This document shows positions 16,506 to 24,917 of a stretch of 64,000 nt of DNA, piece by piece. The translations under genes and the position numbers were made by a program. The stretch's first letter is position 1. Each line of letters starts with the position of its first letter. This DNA is from Mesorhizobium sp. B2-4-3 (lineage in GTDB: Bacteria > Pseudomonadota > Alphaproteobacteria > Rhizobiales > Rhizobiaceae), in NCBI RefSeq assembly GCF_006442815.1, contig NZ_VFVL01000005.1:205806-269805 (forward strand), read 5' to 3'. The notes beneath the pieces were generated by a model. The model did no database searches. It was not told the origin of the DNA and was given only the letters and a program-made list of their open reading frames with translations.

Positions 16506-17648
16506 ATGGAACTGACTATCGCAGCCGGCTTGGCTTCGTCAGCCCTTCTTTTCTCCAATCTCGCCAGCATCCTGCTCGCCTCGTCGCGGCTGAAACGGCG
16601 GCATGTCATCGCGCCGCCCGGCGGCTCGCAGCCGGTCTCCATCATCGTTCCGTCGCGCGGCGTCGAGCCGTTCACGCAGGAGACCTTGCAGCGCGCCTTC
16701 TCGCTCGATTGGCCGCGCTACGAGTTGATCTTCTGCGTCGCGCAGGCCGAAGACCCGGTGATCAAGCTGATCGATGCGGCGATCGCGCGCTGCCCGAAGG
16801 TTCCCGCGAGGCTCCTGATCGGCGACGATCGCGTCAGCGCCAATCCCAAGCTCAACAACTGCGTCAAGGGCTGGCAAGCTGCGCGGCACGATTGGGTGAT
16901 CCTCGCCGATTCCAACGTGCTGATGCCGAGGGACTATGTCCAGCATCTGATGGCGGCATGGCGCCCGGATACCGGCCTCGTCTGCTCGACGCCGGTCGGC
17001 TCGCGGCCGGACGGTTTTTGGGCCGAAGTCGAATGCGCCTTCCTCAACACGCTGCAGGCGCGCTGGCAGTATGCCGGCGAGGCGCTTGGGCTCGGCTTCG
17101 CCCAGGGCAAGAGCATGCTGTGGAACAAGCCGATGCTCGATGCCAATGGCGGCATCCAGGCTTTGGCCGCCGAGATCGCCGAGGACGCGGCCGCCACTAA
17201 GCTGGTCAACAGCCTGGGCCTGCGCGTCAATCTCGTCGCTTCGCCTTTCGAGCAGCCGCTCGGCCAGCGCCGGCTCGCCGAGATATGGTCGCGCCAGGCG
17301 CGCTGGGCGCGGCTGCGCCGCGTCACCTTCCCGCTGTTCTTCGCGCCGGAGATCCTGACCGGCGCCGCGATGCCGCTGCTTCTCGCGCTGATTTCGGCCG
17401 CATTGGCCGGCGTCAGCCTGCCGACCACGGCGCTCTGCGTGCTCGCGGCTGCCTATCTGCCGGAATGCCTGCTTGCCTGGGCAAAAGGCTGGTACCTGTC
17501 GCCGCGCAGCGTCACCGCGATGCTCGCGCGCGACGCGATGCTTCCGGCCATCTGGGCGCGCGCCTGGTTCGGCGGCGCCGTCGAATGGCGCGGCAATGCC
17601 ATGACCATCCGCACCAAGGCGATGACCGAACTGGAAGAGCTTGCCTGA
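16506..17648 (+). CDS. Membrane glycosyltransferase, ceramide-glucosyltransferase (GT21) type
   Basis: About 380 residues. The start MELTIAAGLASSALLF at 16506 gives an N-terminal membrane helix; an upstream in-frame ATG at 16473 lies in the repeat tail. The GT-A domain shows VSIIVPSRGVEPFTQETLQRAF, KLNNCVKGWQAARHDWVILADSNVLMP (the D-x-[SD] metal motif) and a late QARWARLRR, the (Q/R)xxRW signature of processive-type transferases. Three or four C-terminal membrane helices follow. The best family match is GT21 ceramide glucosyltransferase and its bacterial relatives, which glycosylate membrane lipids. The substrate is inferred. Confidence 0.8.
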   Translation: MELTIAAGLASSALLFSNLASILLASSRLKRRHVIAPPGGSQPVSIIVPSRGVEPFTQETLQRAFSLDWPRYELIFCVAQAEDPVIKLIDAAIARCPKVPARLLIGDDRVSANPKLNNCVKGWQAARHDWVILADSNVLMPRDYVQHLMAAWRPDTGLVCSTPVGSRPDGFWAEVECAFLNTLQARWQYAGEALGLGFAQGKSMLWNKPMLDANGGIQALAAEIAEDAAATKLVNSLGLRVNLVASPFEQPLGQRRLAEIWSRQARWARLRRVTFPLFFAPEILTGAAMPLLLALISAALAGVSLPTTALCVLAAAYLPECLLAWAKGWYLSPRSVTAMLARDAMLPAIWARAWFGGAVEWRGNAMTIRTKAMTELEELA

Positions 17649-17676
17649 AGCTCCGGCCGCAACGGGCCGCAGCCTG

Positions 17677-18867
17677 CTATTTGGCCGCCTTCAGCGCCTG
17701 CTCGATGTCCTCCAGCAGATCGTCGGCGTCCTCCAGGCCGACCGAAAGCCTCAGAGTGCCGGGTCCTATGCCGAGTTCGGCCCGCGCGTCGTCGCTCAGG
17801 TTCTTGTGCGTCGTCGTCGCCGGATGGGTGATCAGGCTCTTGGCGTCGCCGAGATTGTTCGAGATCAGCACGATGTCGAGCGCGTTCTGAAAGGCGAAGG
17901 CCGCCTGCTTGCCGCCCTTGACGTCGAGGCAGATCAGCGTCGAGCCGCCCGACATCTGCTTCTTCACGACATCCGCCTGCGGATGATCGGCCCGGCCCGG
18001 ATAGATGACGCGGGCTATCTCCGGTCGGCCGGCGAGGAAATCCGCGATCTTGCCGGCGCTTTCGGTCTGCTGGCGCACGCGCAGCGGCAGCGTCTCCAGG
18101 CCTTTCAACAGCGTCCAGGCGTTGAAAGGCGACAGGCTGGGACCGGTGTGGCGGAAATAGTCGTGCAGGTTCTCGTCGATCCACTTCTTGTCCGAAAGGA
18201 TGACGCCGCCGAGGCAGCGGCCCTGGCCGTCTATGTGCTTGGTCGCCGAATAGACGACGATATGGGCGCCGAGCTGTAGCGGCTTCTGCTGCAGCGGCGT
18301 GGCGAAGACATTGTCGACGATCACCCGCGCGCCGATCGAATTGGCGAGCTTGGTGACCGCGGCGATGTCGACCACTTCCAGCGTCGGATTGGTGGGGCTT
18401 TCGAGGAAGAACAGCTTGGTGTTCGGCCTTATCGCCTTTTCCCAATTGGCGATGTCGGTGCCGTCGACCAGCGTCGCCTGGATGCCGTAGCGCGGCGCCA
18501 GCGTCTCGACCACCCAGCGGCAGGAGCCGAACAGGGCGCGCGCCGCAACGATATGGTCGCCGGCCTTGGCGCTGCAGAGCAGCGCGGCCGAGACGGCGGC
18601 CATGCCGGAAGCGGTGGCGCGGGCATCCTCGGCGCCTTCGAGCGCGCACATGCGCTTTTCGAACATGTCGACCGTTGGGTTGGCGTAGCGCGAATAGATG
18701 AAGCCGGGCTCCTCGCCCTTGAAGCGGGCCTCCGCCGCCTGCGCGGTCTCGTAGACATAGCCTTGGGTGAGATACATCGCCTCGGATGTCTCGCCGAAGC
18801 TGGAACGCAGCGTTCCGCCATGCACGAGTGCCGTCTGAGGTTTCCAGTTGCGCTTCTTGGTGCTCAT
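17677..18867 (-). CDS. metZ: O-succinylhomoserine sulfhydrylase
   Basis: A 396-residue PLP enzyme of the Cys/Met metabolism family that makes homocysteine from O-succinylhomoserine and sulfide. Motifs include YSRYANPTVDMFEKRMCALEG, ASGMAAVSAALL, FLESPTNPTLEVVDIAAV and the PLP lysine in YSATKHIDGQGR. TLRLSVGLEDADDLLEDIEQAL is the usual C-terminus. The start at 18867 (MSTKKRNWKPQT) is chosen over 18885, which lies at the edge of the leader terminator. A SAM-II riboswitch and an intrinsic terminator precede it, which confirms methionine-pathway control. Confidence 0.93.
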   Translation of the reverse strand: MSTKKRNWKPQTALVHGGTLRSSFGETSEAMYLTQGYVYETAQAAEARFKGEEPGFIYSRYANPTVDMFEKRMCALEGAEDARATASGMAAVSAALLCSAKAGDHIVAARALFGSCRWVVETLAPRYGIQATLVDGTDIANWEKAIRPNTKLFFLESPTNPTLEVVDIAAVTKLANSIGARVIVDNVFATPLQQKPLQLGAHIVVYSATKHIDGQGRCLGGVILSDKKWIDENLHDYFRHTGPSLSPFNAWTLLKGLETLPLRVRQQTESAGKIADFLAGRPEIARVIYPGRADHPQADVVKKQMSGGSTLICLDVKGGKQAAFAFQNALDIVLISNNLGDAKSLITHPATTTHKNLSDDARAELGIGPGTLRLSVGLEDADDLLEDIEQALKAAK

Positions 18868-18885
18868 AGCCCTGCTTCCAGACAC

Positions 18886-18915
18886 AAAAAAACCGGCCGC
18901 GAAGTCGCAACCGGT
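18886..18915 (-). terminator. Intrinsic terminator between the SAM-II riboswitch and metZ
   Basis: On the minus strand ACCGG...CCGGT with inner GCG/CGC around ACTT forms a stem that is followed by seven T (complement of the A run 18886-18892). It sits 28 bases downstream of the SAM-II aptamer and 19 bases before the metZ start. It is therefore placed to end transcription in the leader when SAM is bound. Confidence 0.75.
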
Positions 18916-18942
18916 CCATATAGCCTTGCGGCTCGACGGTCC

Positions 18943-18998
18943 TTTAGCGACTTGTTTAACGTGGCTGCAAGCCGACCGGCCAAATCACCACGGGATAA
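18943..18998 (-). ncRNA. SAM-II riboswitch (metA-type S-adenosylmethionine aptamer)
   Basis: On the minus strand the segment reads CCCGTGGTGATTTG, then a short variable loop, then GGCTTGCAGCCACGTTAAAC and AAGTCGCTAAAG. These are the conserved blocks of the alphaproteobacterial SAM-II aptamer: the GUGGUGAUUUG strand and the GCUUGCAGCCACGUUAAACAA strand that form its pseudoknot. It lies ~76 bases upstream of metZ on the same strand, with an intrinsic terminator in between, so SAM binding probably reduces metZ transcription. In many relatives SAM-II acts near the ribosome site instead. Confidence 0.93.
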
Positions 18999-19078
18999 CG
19001 ACCCTTTAGACCCGCGCCGCGCTTGCGTCAATTGCCGGCTTCATTAAGAGGTTTGTACCAGCAGAGCGGAGCAAGACT

Positions 19079-20173
19079 TTGCGGCAGACAGGCATTCTTC
19101 CCGACCAGGATATTTCCGCGCTGTTCCAGTCCGGTGCGCTGAAGTCGCCGCGCGCGCTGGACACCAACCAGATCCAGCCGGCCAGCCTTGACCTGAGGCT
19201 CGGCGACACGGCCTTCCGCGTGCGCGCCTCCTTCCTGCCCGGCCCCGATCATCGGGTAGCCGACAAGCTCGAGCGGCTGAAGTTGCATGAATTCAGCCTC
19301 GCCGGGGGCGCGGTGCTGGAAACCGGTTGCGTCTACATCGTGCCGCTGCTCGAAAGCCTGGCATTGCCGGCCGAGGTTTCAGCCTCTGCAAATCCGAAGA
19401 GTTCGACCGGGCGGCTCGACATCTTCACCCGAGTGATGACCGATCGTGGCCATGAGTTCGACAAGATCGCCGCCGGCTATCGCGGGCCGCTCTATCTCGA
19501 AGTCAGCCCGCGCACCTTCCCGATCGTCGTGCGCGCCGGCTCGCGGCTGTCGCAGATCCGTTTCCGCACCGGCAACGCGGTGCTTTCCGAGAGCGAGCTG
19601 CGCGACCTCCATCGCGCCGAGATGCTGGTTGCCACCGAGCCGCCCAATATTTCAGGCGGCGGCATCGCGCTCTCCATCGACCTCGACGGCGACAAGGACG
19701 GCCTTGTCGGCTATCGCGGCAAGCACCACACCGGCCTGGTCGATGTCGACAAGCGCGCCGCGCAGGACGTCGTCGATTTCTGGGAGCCGATCTACAAGAG
19801 CGGCGCCGGCGAGCTGGTGCTCGATCCGGACGAATTCTACATCCTGGTCTCGCGCGAGGCCGTGCACGTGCCGCCGCTCTATGCCGCCGAGATGACACCC
19901 TTCGATCCGCTGGTCGGCGAGTTCCGCGTCCATTATGCCGGCTTCTTCGATCCGGGCTTCGGCCACTCCGCCGCCGGCGGCAGCGGCAGCCGCGCGGTGC
20001 TCGAAGTGCGCAGCCACGAGGTGCCGTTCATCCTCGACCACGGCCAGATCGTCGGCCGTCTTGTCTACGAGCACATGCTGCAGCGCCCGCAGGCGCTTTA
20101 CGGCACCGATCTCGGCTCGAACTACCAGGCGCAGGGCCTGAAGCTATCCAAGCATTTTCGGGCAGCGCGCTGA
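19079..20173 (+). CDS. dcd: 2'-deoxycytidine 5'-triphosphate deaminase (long alphaproteobacterial form)
   Basis: About 364 residues from a TTG at 19079, with GGAG upstream. It contains two dUTPase/dCTP-deaminase-type halves: PASLDLRLGDTAFR...SASANPKSSTGRLDIFTRVMTDRG...GYRGPLYLEVSPRTFPIVVRAGSRLSQIRFR in the first, and FYILVSREAVHVPPLYAAEM...FRVHYAGFFDPGFGHSAAGG...VLEVRSHEVPFILDHGQIVGRLVYEHM in the second. This tandem form is the usual alphaproteobacterial enzyme supplying dUTP for thymidylate synthesis. It is divergent from metZ; the two share a ~210-base gap mostly filled by the riboswitch leader. Confidence 0.88.
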   Translation: MRQTGILPDQDISALFQSGALKSPRALDTNQIQPASLDLRLGDTAFRVRASFLPGPDHRVADKLERLKLHEFSLAGGAVLETGCVYIVPLLESLALPAEVSASANPKSSTGRLDIFTRVMTDRGHEFDKIAAGYRGPLYLEVSPRTFPIVVRAGSRLSQIRFRTGNAVLSESELRDLHRAEMLVATEPPNISGGGIALSIDLDGDKDGLVGYRGKHHTGLVDVDKRAAQDVVDFWEPIYKSGAGELVLDPDEFYILVSREAVHVPPLYAAEMTPFDPLVGEFRVHYAGFFDPGFGHSAAGGSGSRAVLEVRSHEVPFILDHGQIVGRLVYEHMLQRPQALYGTDLGSNYQAQGLKLSKHFRAAR

Positions 20174-20186
20174 GGTTTGAACTGCC

Positions 20187-20237
20187 AATCTCCCCCCTCG
20201 TGGGGGAGATGCCCGGCAGGGCAGAGGGGGGCGCGAA
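20187..20237. repeat. Short dispersed repeat after dcd (GTGGGGGAGATG type)
   Basis: ATCTCCCCCCTCGTGGGGGAGAT forms a hairpin (arms 20189-20197 and 20202-20210) and is followed by CCCGGCAGGGCAGAGGGGGGCG. A partial relative (CTCCCCCACAAGGAGGG) lies at 63912-63928. It is a small intergenic repeat of the kind common in Mesorhizobium. Confidence 0.55.
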
Positions 20238-20252
20238 GGATCGCTGGCTTAT

Positions 20253-20347
20253 CCTTCGTCATTCTATGGCGGAGCAAGGAGCGAAGCGACGCGGCGCAGA
20301 CCATAGAATCCATGCCGTGACGGCTGAGAGCCGCTACGGTCCAGAGC
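20253..20347. repeat. Left copy of a ~95-base inverted repeat
   Basis: Runs from CCTTCGTCATTCTATGG through GGAGCAAGGAGCGAAGCGAC and CCATAGAATCCATGCCGTGAC to GGTCCAGAG. It is internally palindromic: ATTCTATGG (20261-20269) pairs with CCATAGAAT (20301-20309). Its reverse complement recurs at 20541-20636. The two copies bracket the GIY-YIG remnant. Confidence 0.8.
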
Positions 20348-20349
20348 GT

Positions 20350-20505
20350 TCACCAGCCGATCCCGCGAAAGAGCCCGAACCATTCCGCATTGGCTTTCTC
20401 GATCGATTCAATCGTCCATTGGCGTGGCCGGCAAAGTCGTTAGTGACGCCGATATAGATCGCGTCGCCTTTTCTCGCTCGCGGTCATGTAACCACAGCCT
20501 GTCAT
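20350..20505 (-). pseudogene. Decayed GIY-YIG nuclease gene
   Basis: On the minus strand an ATG at 20505 begins MTGCGYMTASEKR; after a frameshift the frame reads DAIYIGVTNDFAGHA, and after a large internal deletion and another shift it reads QWTIESIEKANAEWFGLF, ending at TGA 20350-20352. These are the start, the GVTND core and the tail (normally W.I.LIE.ANPEWRDLY) of the ~90-residue stand-alone GIY-YIG proteins common in rhizobia. The middle, with most catalytic residues, is missing, so it cannot be functional. The remnant is enclosed by two inverted repeat copies. Confidence 0.7.
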
Positions 20506-20540
20506 GTTGCCATCTTAGCTGGCGCTGTCGCCAACGGCTA

Positions 20541-20636
20541 TTCTGGACCGCAGCAGCCTATGGCCAATGTCACGGCATGGATTCTAGGGTCTGCGCGCGT
20601 CGCTTCGCTCCTTGCTCCGCCCTAGAATGACGAAGG
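20541..20636. repeat. Right copy of the ~95-base inverted repeat
   Basis: This is the reverse complement of 20253-20347 with scattered differences. Its internal stem is ATTCTAGGG (20581-20589) with CCCTAGAAT (20620-20628). Relative to the left copy one base pair has changed on both sides of the stem (T:A to G:C), so pairing is preserved. Confidence 0.8.
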
Positions 20637-20724
20637 CGGATCGGCGGCGGGACAGCGCTCCCCTGACCTGCCGTCCATCTCCCTCTTTGAGGGATCCAAG
20701 GGAGATCACGCTGTCATCGGCGCC

Positions 20725-21717
20725 TCACAGCGCCTTCACCGCCACCTTGACCGGCTTCTCGATCTCCAGCGGATTGCGCAGCGGCAGGCCGAAATCCTGC
20801 GCTTCGATCTCGAACGTATCGCCGGCCTCGGTCCTGACGCCATCGGCGAAGGATAATGTCGCGGTGCCGAACATATGCACATGCACGTCGCCCGGCTGGC
20901 GGAAGGCCGAATATTTGAAATGATGGTGCTCGAGATTGGCGATGGTGTGCGACATGTTCGCTTCGCCGGACAGGAACGGCTTTTCCCACAGAAGCTTGCC
21001 GTCGCGCCAGATGCGTGATGCGCCGCGGATGTCGGCCGGCAGGTCGCCGATCAGGATCTCGGGGCCGAACGAGGCGTTGCGCAGCTTGGAGTGGGCGAGG
21101 AACAGATAGTTCACCCGCTCCGTCACGTGGTCGGAGAACTCGTTCGACAGCGTGAAACCGACGCGGAACGGCGCGCCGTCGTCGCCGATGACGTAGATGC
21201 CGGCGATCTCCGGCTCCTCGCCGCCGTCCTGCGCGAAGGCCGGCGACATCAGGGGCGCGCCGGGCGCCACCGCCATCGTGCCGTTGCCCTTGTAGAACCA
21301 TTCCGGTTGCACGCCGACCTGGCCCTTGGCGGGCTTGCCGCCTTCCAGCCCCATGCGGAACATCTTCATGGAATCGGTGAGCTGTTCCTCGCCGTCATTG
21401 AGCTTCTTGTGCATGGAATCGCGCGTCGCCGCCGAGCCGAGATGCGTGAGGCCGGTGCCGGTGAGATGCAGATGCGCCGGATCCGGATGGTTGATCGGCG
21501 AGACCAGCCTGCCCCTCTTGTAGGCGGCATCGAGATCGACCGTCTCGCCATAGCCCTTGCGCTCGATCAGCGCTTCGAGCCCGGTGCCGGTGCGCGCGGC
21601 CTCCATCGCCAGCGAATAGACGCTGCGCGCGCCGTTGATGACCCTGGTCTTGCCGCCGCCGTTGCGGGCGACAACGCGGATCGTCTCGGCGTCGTCGAGG
21701 ATCTGGGAGATCAGCAT
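20725..21717 (-). CDS. gguC: GguC / AraD1-family protein (fumarylacetoacetate-hydrolase fold)
   Basis: A 330-residue protein of the FAH superfamily as found in GguC and AraD1-type sugar-acid enzymes. Segments such as SPINHPDPAHLHLTGTGLTHLGS, QPEWFYKGNG, APGAPLMSPAFAQDGGEEPEIAGIYVI, GFTLSNEFSDHVTE and GPEILIGDLP match the family, with acidic residues likely to bind a metal. In agrobacteria gguC follows chvE-gguA-gguB, as it does here (200-base gap after gguB). Its reaction is not firmly established; a dehydratase or hydrolase on sugar-derived acids is plausible. Confidence 0.85.
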   Translation of the reverse strand: MLISQILDDAETIRVVARNGGGKTRVINGARSVYSLAMEAARTGTGLEALIERKGYGETVDLDAAYKRGRLVSPINHPDPAHLHLTGTGLTHLGSAATRDSMHKKLNDGEEQLTDSMKMFRMGLEGGKPAKGQVGVQPEWFYKGNGTMAVAPGAPLMSPAFAQDGGEEPEIAGIYVIGDDGAPFRVGFTLSNEFSDHVTERVNYLFLAHSKLRNASFGPEILIGDLPADIRGASRIWRDGKLLWEKPFLSGEANMSHTIANLEHHHFKYSAFRQPGDVHVHMFGTATLSFADGVRTEAGDTFEIEAQDFGLPLRNPLEIEKPVKVAVKAL

Positions 21718-21917
21718 GTTTTGAATCCTCTCTCATTTTATCGGCTGCCTGCGGGCAAGCCTTACCCGGCGCGGCGTGGAGCAATCCCCGCCACGGTTGA
21801 AACGCTTCGTCCGGATTGCGTTCGCGAGCCTGGTCCTTGCTGGACTCTTGGCGCCGACGGGTGCCGGCAGCTTCGCGATCTGAAACCCGTATGCCTCCTT
21901 AAATCCGCTTCCGGCCC

Positions 21918-23210
21918 TTAAGCCTTGTTCTTGTTGTAGACGTCGAAGATCACGGCGCCGAGCAGCACCAGGCCCTTGACCACCTGCTGCCAGTCGACAT
22001 TGACGCCCATGATCGACATGCCGTTGTTCATCACGCCCATGATGAAGCCGCCGACCACGGCGCCGATCACCTGTCCGACGCCGCCCATTGCCGATGCGCC
22101 GCCGATGAAGACGGCCGCAATGACGTCGAGCTCGCTGCCGAGACCCGCCGCCGGCACCGCCTGGCCGAGGCGCGCCGCGATGATCAGGCCGCCCAGCGCC
22201 GACAGGACGCCCATGTTGATGAACACCATCAGCGTCAGCCTCTCGGTGTTGATGCCCGACAGCTGCGCTGCCTTGGCGTTGCCGCCCATCGCGTAGATGC
22301 GGCGGCCGATGGTCATGCGCTTGGTGACGAAGACGAACAGCGATATCAGCACGCCCATGACCAGGAGCACGACCGGCAGGCCACGGTAGCTGGCGAACTG
22401 GAAGACCAGGAACAGCGCCAGCGCGCTGCCGACCAGCGTCTTGATGACGAACAGCGGGAAGGGCTCCGCCTCATAGCCATGCCGCTCGCGCTTGCGCCGC
22501 GTCCGGAAGCCGAAATAGGCGTAGGCGAGCACCGCGATAAGGCCGAGCACGACCGTCGTCATGTGCAGCGTCAAGCCGCTGCCGAGAATCGTCTTGCCGG
22601 CGGCATTGACGGTTGGCGGGATCAGCGTCAGCGGGCCGATCACGTCCGGGATGAAGCCCGAGCTCAGAGCCTTGAAGCTGGGCGGCAGCGGGCCGACCGA
22701 GGAGCCGCCGCCGAGCAGCGCCTGGCAGATGCCGCGGAAGATCAGCATACCGGCCAGCGTCACGATGAAGCTCGGTATCTTGTGATAGGCGATCCAGTAG
22801 CCTTGCGCCGCGCCGATCAGGGCCCCGACGAACAGGCAGACGATCGAGACCACCAGCGGATTCGAGAATATCCCGAGCGGCCAGATCACCATCATCATCG
22901 CTGCTAGCGCGCCGATGAAGCCGGCGACCGACCCCACGCTGAGATCGATATAGCCGGAGACGATGACCAGCAGCATGCCGAGCGCCATCACGATGATGAA
23001 CGAGTTCTGCTGCACCAAATTGCTGAGGTTGACCGGTTTGAACAGCGTTCCCGACGTCGTGTACTGGAAGAACAGCATGATGACGATCAGAGCGATGATC
23101 AGGCCGTATTCGCGCAGGTTCGTCGTCAGCGCCGAGACGGCGATGCGCTGTCCCTGCTTGACATCCTCGGCGACGCCGCTTTGCGGTGCGGGAGCGCTGT
23201 CTGTGCTCAT
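21918..23210 (-). CDS. gguB: Sugar ABC transporter permease GguB
   Basis: A 430-residue inner-membrane permease of the ribose/xylose (BPD_transp_2) family with about 10-12 hydrophobic helices. The family signature [32 protein letters not shown] lies near residues 365-400. The extended ~430-residue form with a long central loop ([14 protein letters not shown]) is typical of XylH/GguB rather than RbsC. Its ATG overlaps the gguA stop by four bases (ATGA), so translation is coupled. It works with GguA and the binding protein ChvE. Confidence 0.92.
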   Translation of the reverse strand: MSTDSAPAPQSGVAEDVKQGQRIAVSALTTNLREYGLIIALIVIMLFFQYTTSGTLFKPVNLSNLVQQNSFIIVMALGMLLVIVSGYIDLSVGSVAGFIGALAAMMMVIWPLGIFSNPLVVSIVCLFVGALIGAAQGYWIAYHKIPSFIVTLAGMLIFRGICQALLGGGSSVGPLPPSFKALSSGFIPDVIGPLTLIPPTVNAAGKTILGSGLTLHMTTVVLGLIAVLAYAYFGFRTRRKRERHGYEAEPFPLFVIKTLVGSALALFLVFQFASYRGLPVVLLVMGVLISLFVFVTKRMTIGRRIYAMGGNAKAAQLSGINTERLTLMVFINMGVLSALGGLIIAARLGQAVPAAGLGSELDVIAAVFIGGASAMGGVGQVIGAVVGGFIMGVMNNGMSIMGVNVDWQQVVKGLVLLGAVIFDVYNKNKA

Positions 23211-24739
23211 GATGCTTTTCCTTCTCCGCGAACGATGGCGCGCATGATCTTCTCCTGGCTGGCGTCGCTCGCCGCCATCTCGCCGACGATACGCCCCTCG
23301 TTCATCACATAGATGCGGTCGGAGATACCGAGCAATTCAGGCATTTCCGACGAGATGACGATGATCGCTTTGCCCTCGGCGGCAAGGCGCGCGATGATCG
23401 TATAGATTTCGTACTTCGCGCCGACGTCAATGCCGCGGGTCGGCTCGTCCAGGATCAAAACCTCCGGATCGGCGAACAGCCATTTGGACAGCACGACCTT
23501 CTGCTGGTTGCCGCCCGAGAGGTTGCCGGTGAGCTGGTAGACGCTGGAGGCGCGGATGTTGGTCTTCTTGCGATAGTCGTTGGCGACGCTCATCTCGCGC
23601 ATGTCGTCGATGACGCCGCGGCTGGAGACGCCGCCCAGGTTGGCCAAAGTCACATTGTGCTTGATGTGGTCGATGAGGTTGAGGCCGTAGGTCTTGCGGT
23701 CCTCGGTGACATAGGCGATGCGGTTTTCCACCGCCTTGCTCACCGTCGAAAGATCGAGCGGCTTGCCCCTGAGCAGCACCTCGCCGGTGATGTGCCGGCC
23801 GTAGGTGCGGCCGAACAGGCTCATAGCGAATTCGGTGCGGCCGGCGCCCATCAGCCCGGCGATGCCGACAACCTCGCCCTTGCGCACATTGATGTTGATG
23901 TTCTTGATCACCTGCCGCTCGGCATGGATCGGGTGGTAGACCGACCAGTCCTTGACCTCGAAGATGACCTCGCCGATCTTCGGCTCGCGCGGCGGGTAGC
24001 GGTCGTCGAGCGAACGGCCGACCATCGAGGTGATGATGCGGTCTTCCGAGATGTCCTTCCTCGGCAGGGTCTCGATGGTGCGCCCGTCGCGGATCACCGT
24101 CACCTTGTCGGCGACGCGGTTCACCTCGTTGAGCTTGTGCGAGATCAGGATCGAGGTCATGCCCTGGCGCTTGAACTCGAGCAGGAGGTCGAGCAGCGCC
24201 TGGCTGTCCTTTTCGCTGAGCGACGCCGTCGGCTCGTCCAGGATCAGGAGCTTCACTTCCTTGCTCAGCGCCTTGGCGATCTCGACCAGCTGCTGCTTGC
24301 CGACGCCGATATTGGTGATCAGCGTCTTCGGGTCTTCCTTGAGCCCGACCTTCTTGAGCAGGGCGCCGGTGCGCGTCTCGTTGGCGTCCCAGTCGATGAC
24401 GCCGTAGCTGGCGTGCTCGTTGCCGAGGAAGATGTTTTCCGCGATCGACAGCATCGGCACCAGGGCAAGCTCCTGGTGGATGATGACGATGCCGATATGC
24501 TCGCTGTCGTGAATGCCTCTGAAATTGCACTCCTGGCCGCGGAAGATGATCTGGCCGTCATAGGTGCCGGTCGGATAGACGCCCGACAGCACCTTCATCA
24601 GCGTCGACTTGCCGGCGCCGTTCTCGCCGACGATGGCGTGGATCTCACCGTCCTCGACGCTGAGATTGACGTTCGACAACGCCTTCACGCCGGGAAACGT
24701 CTTGGTGATGTCGCGCATCTCCAAAATCGTCGAGGCCAT
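23207..24739 (-). CDS. gguA: Sugar ABC transporter ATP-binding protein GguA
   Basis: A 510-residue duplicated ATPase of the RbsA/XylG type that powers sugar uptake. The first domain has [16 protein letters not shown] (Walker A), the signature [13 protein letters not shown] and [11 protein letters not shown] (Walker B); the second has a degenerate Walker A ([16 protein letters not shown]), [15 protein letters not shown] and [11 protein letters not shown]. The length matches the family. It lies 178 bases downstream of chvE with a hairpin between them and overlaps gguB. Confidence 0.95.
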   Translation of the reverse strand: MASTILEMRDITKTFPGVKALSNVNLSVEDGEIHAIVGENGAGKSTLMKVLSGVYPTGTYDGQIIFRGQECNFRGIHDSEHIGIVIIHQELALVPMLSIAENIFLGNEHASYGVIDWDANETRTGALLKKVGLKEDPKTLITNIGVGKQQLVEIAKALSKEVKLLILDEPTASLSEKDSQALLDLLLEFKRQGMTSILISHKLNEVNRVADKVTVIRDGRTIETLPRKDISEDRIITSMVGRSLDDRYPPREPKIGEVIFEVKDWSVYHPIHAERQVIKNININVRKGEVVGIAGLMGAGRTEFAMSLFGRTYGRHITGEVLLRGKPLDLSTVSKAVENRIAYVTEDRKTYGLNLIDHIKHNVTLANLGGVSSRGVIDDMREMSVANDYRKKTNIRASSVYQLTGNLSGGNQQKVVLSKWLFADPEVLILDEPTRGIDVGAKYEIYTIIARLAAEGKAIIVISSEMPELLGISDRIYVMNEGRIVGEMAASDASQEKIMRAIVRGEGKAS

Positions 24740-24872
24740 CAGGATCTGCTCCCTGGGCGCATGGCTCCAGAACCGGCTCCGATCCCGGAAGGGCTCATGC
24801 GCGAAATCAACATACTGCGGCGCGTGACGCCACAGAAGCCGGCAAAAACAATACCGGGGTCGGCTCTGAACG

Positions 24873-24902
24873 AAAAGGGGCCCTGCGTCGCGCAGGACCC
24901 CT
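24873..24902 (-). terminator. Intercistronic hairpin between chvE and gguA
   Basis: On the minus strand AGGGG-T-CCTGCG and CGCAGG-G-CCCCT pair around CGA, with a single T/G bulge pair, followed by four T. It lies just after the chvE stop. Binding-protein genes are often expressed more than their transporters through such partial terminators or mRNA-stabilising stems. Confidence 0.65.
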
Positions 24903-24917
24903 CCTTTCGAGGCTGGA

